A stretch of DNA of 64,000 nt from Halobaculum gomorrense (GTDB taxonomy: Archaea; Halobacteriota; Halobacteria; Halobacteriales; Haloferacaceae), in NCBI RefSeq assembly GCF_900129775.1, contig NZ_FQWV01000004.1, forward strand, positions 205,440-269,439, written 5' to 3'. Below are positions 61,071 to 64,000 of the stretch, one piece after another. The position numbers were made by a program, and so were the translations under genes. Within the stretch, counting starts at the first letter, position 1; each line of letters begins with the position of its first letter. The notes below the pieces were generated by a model, which saw only the letters and a list, made by a program, of their open reading frames with translations, searched no databases and had not been told where the DNA came from.

Positions 61071-61604
61071 TTACGCGAACTTCTCGTCGTAGAGGTCTTG
61101 GGCGTGCTCGATGGCGTCCATCGCGGCCTGCTTGTCCTCCCAGCCCAGCGTCTCGACTTCCTTGCCCTCCTCGAGGTTCTTGTAGGTCTGGAAGAATTCG
61201 TCGATCTCGTCGATCTGCTGTTGCGGGATGTCTTCCAGGTCTTCGATGTGGTCGTACCGGGGATCCTCGCTCGGGACGGCGATGACCTTGTCGTCCTGCT
61301 CGCCGTCGTCGTCCATCTTCATCAGGGCGACGGGACGAGCTTCGATAACACAGCCCGGGAACGTCTGGTCTTCGACGAGCACGAGCACGTCGAAGGGGTC
61401 CTCGTCGTCGTAGTACGACCGCGGGATGAAGCCGTAGTCCGAGGGGTAGTGGACGTTCGAGTGCAGGACGCGGTCGAGCATCACGCCGGGAATGTCTTTG
61501 TCGTACTCGTACTTGTTACGCTCGCCCTTCAGACACTCCACGACGGCGTAGATCTCCTCGGGGGCGTTCGGGCCCGTCTCGAGGTCTTCCCAGAGGTTCG
61601 TCAT
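61071..61604 (-). CDS. ppa: Inorganic pyrophosphatase, family I
   Basis: A 177-residue soluble family I pyrophosphatase that hydrolyses PPi to phosphate and pulls biosynthetic reactions forward. The metal-binding D-D-E-D-P-F-D-V-L motif lies at about 66-74, with N-K-Y-E-Y-D near 30-36 and Y-P-S-D-Y-G-F-I-P-R near 53-62. It begins M-T-N-L-W-E-D-L. The start ATG at 61604 avoids an Arg-rich leader. It is a stand-alone gene facing away from the AT-rich islet. Confidence 0.95.
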   Translation of the reverse strand: MTNLWEDLETGPNAPEEIYAVVECLKGERNKYEYDKDIPGVMLDRVLHSNVHYPSDYGFIPRSYYDDEDPFDVLVLVEDQTFPGCVIEARPVALMKMDDDGEQDDKVIAVPSEDPRYDHIEDLEDIPQQQIDEIDEFFQTYKNLEEGKEVETLGWEDKQAAMDAIEHAQDLYDEKFA

Positions 61605-61942
61605 GCGCCTGAGGGTTCCGCCAACGCGAGCAAAGACCTTTCGGCACGCAGTCGGCGTCGGCTCCCCTCGGTGGCTCGATCGATCTGCTTGCATTCGCGC
61701 GCGGTGCGCCTGGGGTCACCCCTGAAGATTCTTCAAAGAGTACTTGTGTCCGCTTCCCCGAATAATATCGCCCGAGGAATTATATGCGTTCTCGCCGTCC
61801 ATTCTGGATAAGCGATTGACAAGCTGGGGGGATGAGAGCGAAGACGATTGTCGATATAGTGGCTTCTCAGACCTTCTATATCCAGAATTGATGTTGTGGT
61901 TGGTAACAATTAAATACTCCCATGACTTCCAATCCAATGACC
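61605..61942. other. AT-rich gene-free islet with 10-base inverted repeat
   Basis: After about 110 ordinary bases, 61720-61935 has markedly lower G+C than the rest of the window. Two weak reading frames (61716-61955 minus, 61744-61977 plus) show no known protein pattern. ATTCTGGATA at 61801-61810 and TATCCAGAAT at 61879-61888 form a perfect inverted repeat with 68 bases between. The right end holds the TATA box ATTAAATA of the PadR gene (61909-61916). Confidence 0.6.
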
Positions 61943-62308
61943 ATGTCAGAGGCACAAGCGGAAGCAGAAGTGGGTAGCATCGCGCGGGACCTCACCGCGT
62001 TCCAGCAGAACATCCTCGTCATCCTCTCGGAGGAGGCGATGTACGGACTCGCGATCAAGCGCGAGCTCGAAAGCTACTACGACGCCGAGGTCAACCACGG
62101 TCGGCTGTACCCCAACCTGGACGACCTCGTCGAGCTGGGGCTCGTCGAAAAGAGCGAACTCGACAAGCGGACGAACCAGTACGAACTGACTATGACTGGT
62201 CAAAATGCCGTCCTGGACCGTCTGAACTGGGTTGTCGGCAAGTACGCCACCGACGGGGACCGCGCTGACGACGTTCGCGAACTCGTCGACGCTGCGCTCG
62301 ACGCGTAG
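61943..62308 (+). CDS. PadR family transcriptional regulator
   Basis: A 121-residue PadR-type winged-helix regulator. The start M-S-E-A-Q and the segment F-Q-Q-N-I-L-V-I-L-S-E-E-A-M-Y-G-L-A-I-K-R-E-L contains the winged-helix first half; V-N-H-G-R-L-Y-P-N-L-D-D-L-V is the recognition helix and L-D-K-R-T-N-Q-Y the wing. ATG 61943 is preferred to 61922 and 61937, because ATTAAATA at 61909-61916 puts the transcript start near 61940. The target is unknown; the inverted repeat in the preceding islet is a candidate. Confidence 0.85.
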   Translation: MSEAQAEAEVGSIARDLTAFQQNILVILSEEAMYGLAIKRELESYYDAEVNHGRLYPNLDDLVELGLVEKSELDKRTNQYELTMTGQNAVLDRLNWVVGKYATDGDRADDVRELVDAALDA

Positions 62309-62360
62309 ACACACGCGTCACCGAAACGATCACTCGCGGGGCGTCACCGCCCGGACGGGC

Positions 62361-63011
62361 TCACAAGGGAGTCCGCTCGTCCGCGGCCTCGAAGACGTGC
62401 CGCAGCGACGCTCGAACGGCGTCGCGCTGTTCTTCCGACGGCCACGCGTTGCGCGGGTAGTACTCGTTGAGGAACTCCTGTACCTCGTCGGCGTCGGCCG
62501 AGTCCATCGGTCGCGCGTAGTGGTTGCCCATGAAGTCGGCGAACGCCCGCGCGTTCGCCGCGTGGGTCTCGCCGTATTCCTCGGCGATCTGCTCGACGAG
62601 CGCGGCGTTGTGAGCTTCGATCTCGGACCAGTCGTCCGGGTCGCCCGGCCCCGATAGCGACACCTCGACGGCGCGGTCGGTGTCCTCGATGCGGTCGATC
62701 TGCACGGTCCCGTCCTCGATCCACTCGTCGGGGTGGCACACGAGGGTGTCGTCCTCGTCGCGGACGCGGGCGGTGAAGCCGTACTCGGCGAGTCGCTCGG
62801 CGCGGTCCGCACGATAGGCGTCCGCCTCCGCGTCGTCGACGGCCTCGCGGGCCAGTCGGGTGAGCCGCTCGGCGGCGTCGACGGTCGGTTCGGGGAGCTC
62901 CTCGTCCCACCCGTCGCCGTCCGCTTCGGCGCCGGCTGTTTCGGCGCCGTCGCCGTGTTCGTCGGTCGATACCGTTCGCGTCGCATCGGCTGTGTCGTCT
63001 TGGTGGTCCAT
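62361..63011 (-). CDS. Protein of the rnhA operon, unknown function
   Basis: A 216-residue acidic protein. The N-terminus (1-45) is low-complexity; the remainder is mixed helix and strand with D-P-D-D-W-S-E-I near 132 and R-A-F-A-D-F-M-G-N-H-Y-A-R-P near 163. The reading frame starts one base after the RNase HI stop, so the two are one message. Homologues are often called 'rnhA operon protein' in haloarchaea; no activity is known. Confidence 0.8.
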   Translation of the reverse strand: MDHQDDTADATRTVSTDEHGDGAETAGAEADGDGWDEELPEPTVDAAERLTRLAREAVDDAEADAYRADRAERLAEYGFTARVRDEDDTLVCHPDEWIEDGTVQIDRIEDTDRAVEVSLSGPGDPDDWSEIEAHNAALVEQIAEEYGETHAANARAFADFMGNHYARPMDSADADEVQEFLNEYYPRNAWPSEEQRDAVRASLRHVFEAADERTPL

Positions 63012-63012
63012 C

Positions 63013-63603
63013 TCAGGCCTCGAACGCTTCGTTCGCCAACTCGTCGGCGCGCTCGTTTATCTCTCTCGGGACGTGTTCGATGCTCCAGCGGTCGAACCGC
63101 TCCAGCAGCTCCAACGCCCGGACGCGCTTTTCGCGCAGTCCGGGGTCGTTCACGTCCCACTCCCCGCGGATCTGCTTGACGAGTAACTGGGAGTCACCGC
63201 GCACGTCGGCCTCGTCGAGGCCGTAGTCGACGGCCGCCTCCAGCGCTCTGACCAGCGCCTCGTACTCCGCCTTGTTGTTGGTCGTGTCGGGGATCCGCTC
63301 GCTCCCCTCCGCGACGATGCCGTCGCTCGTGACGATCGCCCAGCCGACGGCCGCGGGACCTGGGTTCCCCCTCGACGCGCCGTCGAAGTAGACGTGTCCG
63401 CGGCCGCCCCCCTCGCGGACGAGCGCGGCGAGCCGCTGCGGGTCGCCTCCCTGGACGACGACCTTGTCGTCGTACGCCACCGCGACGGCGCCGTCGCGTT
63501 CGGCGCGCCACCGCTCGTGGTCGGTGTTGCCCGCGTCCACCTCGACGCCCGCCTCTGTCAGCCGTCGGCGGGCCGCCTCGGGGTCGCAGTCGATGACCGG
63601 CAT
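63013..63603 (-). CDS. rnhA: Ribonuclease HI
   Basis: A 196-residue RNase H that cuts RNA in RNA-DNA hybrids. A 60-residue N-terminal extension precedes the catalytic domain with the acidic residues D74 (F-D-G-A-S-R-G-N-P), E113 (N-K-A-E-Y-E), D137 (G-D-S-Q) and D187 (E-R-A-D-E-L). The architecture fits archaeal RNase HI proteins such as the halophilic enzymes, with a Lys/Glu-poor but otherwise regular core. The start is ATG 63603; the downstream gene is coupled at one base. Confidence 0.93.
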   Translation of the reverse strand: MPVIDCDPEAARRRLTEAGVEVDAGNTDHERWRAERDGAVAVAYDDKVVVQGGDPQRLAALVREGGGRGHVYFDGASRGNPGPAAVGWAIVTSDGIVAEGSERIPDTTNNKAEYEALVRALEAAVDYGLDEADVRGDSQLLVKQIRGEWDVNDPGLREKRVRALELLERFDRWSIEHVPREINERADELANEAFEA

Positions 63604-63652
63604 ACTCGTCGTTGGCGGGGGACGGGGAGAAAGCGTTGCCATCGCCACAAAG

Positions 63653-63686
63653 CCTTATTTGTCTGTATCCGGACAGGATATAAATA
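63653..63686. promoter_or_regulatory. Divergent promoter region between rnhA and TFB
   Basis: CCTTATTTG at 63653-63660 lies about 30 bases before the TFB ATG (63689) and serves as its likely TATA box. A second run, GATATAAATA at 63677-63686, is too close to that ATG for it and may belong to a minus-strand message. Between them TATCC-GGACA-GGATA (63666-63680) is an inverted repeat that could be an operator. Confidence 0.45.
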
Positions 63687-63688
63687 CG

Positions 63689-64000
63689 ATGACAGGGCCT
63701 ACCCGGCAGCGGGACGAACGCGAGCGACGGCAGTGGACCGGCTCTGAGCGTGCCGGCGAGTCGGCGGCCAAAGCGGAAGCGGTAGCGGATGAAAAAGAAC
63801 GCGACGAGGTCGACCCCGAGGAGTTCGACGAGGAAGACCTCGTCCGCACGGCTGACGACGAACTGATGCACGAACCGACGGGGCTCATCGTCGAGGAGGA
63901 CCACGTCGACCGTGGGCCGGAGTGGCGGGCGTTCAACCACTCCGAGCGGCAGTCAAAGTCGCGGGTCGGCGCGCCCGTGACCGAGACGATGCACGACAAG
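63689..64000 (+). CDS. Transcription factor IIB paralogue lacking zinc-ribbon cysteines (partial)
   Basis: The first 104 residues of a TFB-like protein; the rest runs beyond the window. The sequence V-D-R-G-P-E-W-R-A-F-N and S-K-S-R-V-G-A-P-V-T-E-T-M-H-D-K is the conserved B-finger/linker of haloarchaeal TFBs. The expected zinc ribbon is replaced by D-P-E-E-F-D-E-E-D-L-V-R-T-A-D-D-E-L-M-H, where all four cysteines are missing. The N-terminus is acidic and charged. It may be a specialised TFB that does not use the zinc ribbon to reach RNA polymerase. Confidence 0.88.
   Translation, partial: MTGPTRQRDERERRQWTGSERAGESAAKAEAVADEKERDEVDPEEFDEEDLVRTADDELMHEPTGLIVEEDHVDRGPEWRAFNHSERQSKSRVGAPVTETMHDK

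Noticed and set aside
61716..61977. Two short reading frames in the AT-rich islet
   Set aside because: Neither shows a known protein pattern or a suitable promoter, and they overlap each other on opposite strands.
1..64000. CRISPR arrays, rRNA genes, prophage or plasmid markers, replication origin repeats
   Set aside because: No regularly spaced repeats, rRNA sequence, integrase, phage structural gene or Orc1/Cdc6 gene was seen in the window.

Overview
The window is a stretch of a haloarchaeal (class Halobacteria) chromosome. The evidence is the very high G+C content, the strongly acidic proteins, the TATA boxes 20-35 bases upstream of mostly leaderless starts, the frequent GTG starts, and archaeal hallmark genes (MCM, RPA-type single-strand binding protein, TFB, Spt5, Tfx, archaeal shikimate and p-aminobenzoate enzymes, D-aminoacyl-tRNA deacylase DtdA, FtsZ1). 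Rpa3 with its partner Rpap3, SecE-Spt5 next to FtsZ1, and a DUF2298 'YYY' membrane protein beside a GT2 glycosyltransferase and a GtrA protein are all haloarchaeal arrangements. The genus cannot be fixed from the sequence alone. No rRNA, CRISPR array, complete transposon or replication origin is visible.

Layout. 1-7.6 kb: a truncated membrane protein, a YihY-family protein, tRNA methyltransferase Trm1, a SWIM-type zinc protein, a TRAM protein, a Tfx regulator, an atypical SDR and a mannose-1-phosphate guanylyltransferase. 7.8-10.2 kb: rpa3-rpap3, a ribbon-helix-helix protein and a HalOD1 protein. 10.4-18.1 kb: tRNA-His, a site-2 protease with CBS domains, a cupin, a COG1202-like Ski2 helicase, a Tat-type lipoprotein, and an N-terminally truncated SLC13 permease remnant. 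18.2-28.1 kb: tRNA-Pro, an mcm gene interrupted by two inteins, then a run of unknown proteins with two MinD/ParA-like ATPases and a TFB. 28.2-34.8 kb: HIT protein, iron-sulfur uracil-DNA glycosylase, two zinc-ribbon membrane proteins, PRPP synthase, a beta-propeller-like protein, a thiolase plus DUF35 pair, and a LivF remnant. 34.8-40.2 kb: membrane proteins and an envelope/glycan cluster ending at initiator tRNA-Met. 40.2-44.0 kb: Rieske protein and the pab(B-A-C) operon. 44.0-44.6 kb: a gene-free stretch with a compact fold that looks like the right end or RNA scaffold of an IS605/TnpB element.

44.6-64 kb: a helix-hairpin-helix protein, aroE, two Na+/Ca2+-exchanger-like proteins, dtdA, ftsZ1, secE-spt5, zinc-finger and PHP proteins, a DUF457-type membrane protein, CinA, a PLP aminotransferase, an ArsA/Get3 ATPase behind a palindrome-bearing promoter, an SDR, endonuclease V, an AN1-rhomboid protease, inorganic pyrophosphatase, a PadR regulator next to an AT-rich islet, the rnhA operon, and the start of a second TFB whose zinc-ribbon cysteines are missing.

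Most of the content is chromosomal housekeeping: replication and repair (mcm, rpa3, udg, nfi, rnhA, helicase), transcription (two TFBs, Spt5, Tfx, PadR), translation (three tRNAs, Trm1, DtdA), aromatic and folate-type metabolism (aroE, pabABC) and cell envelope. Accessory signals are few: two inteins, two gene remnants, one possible transposon-end relic and one AT-rich islet. The least understood block is the MinD/coiled-coil/HTH/TFB neighbourhood downstream of mcm.
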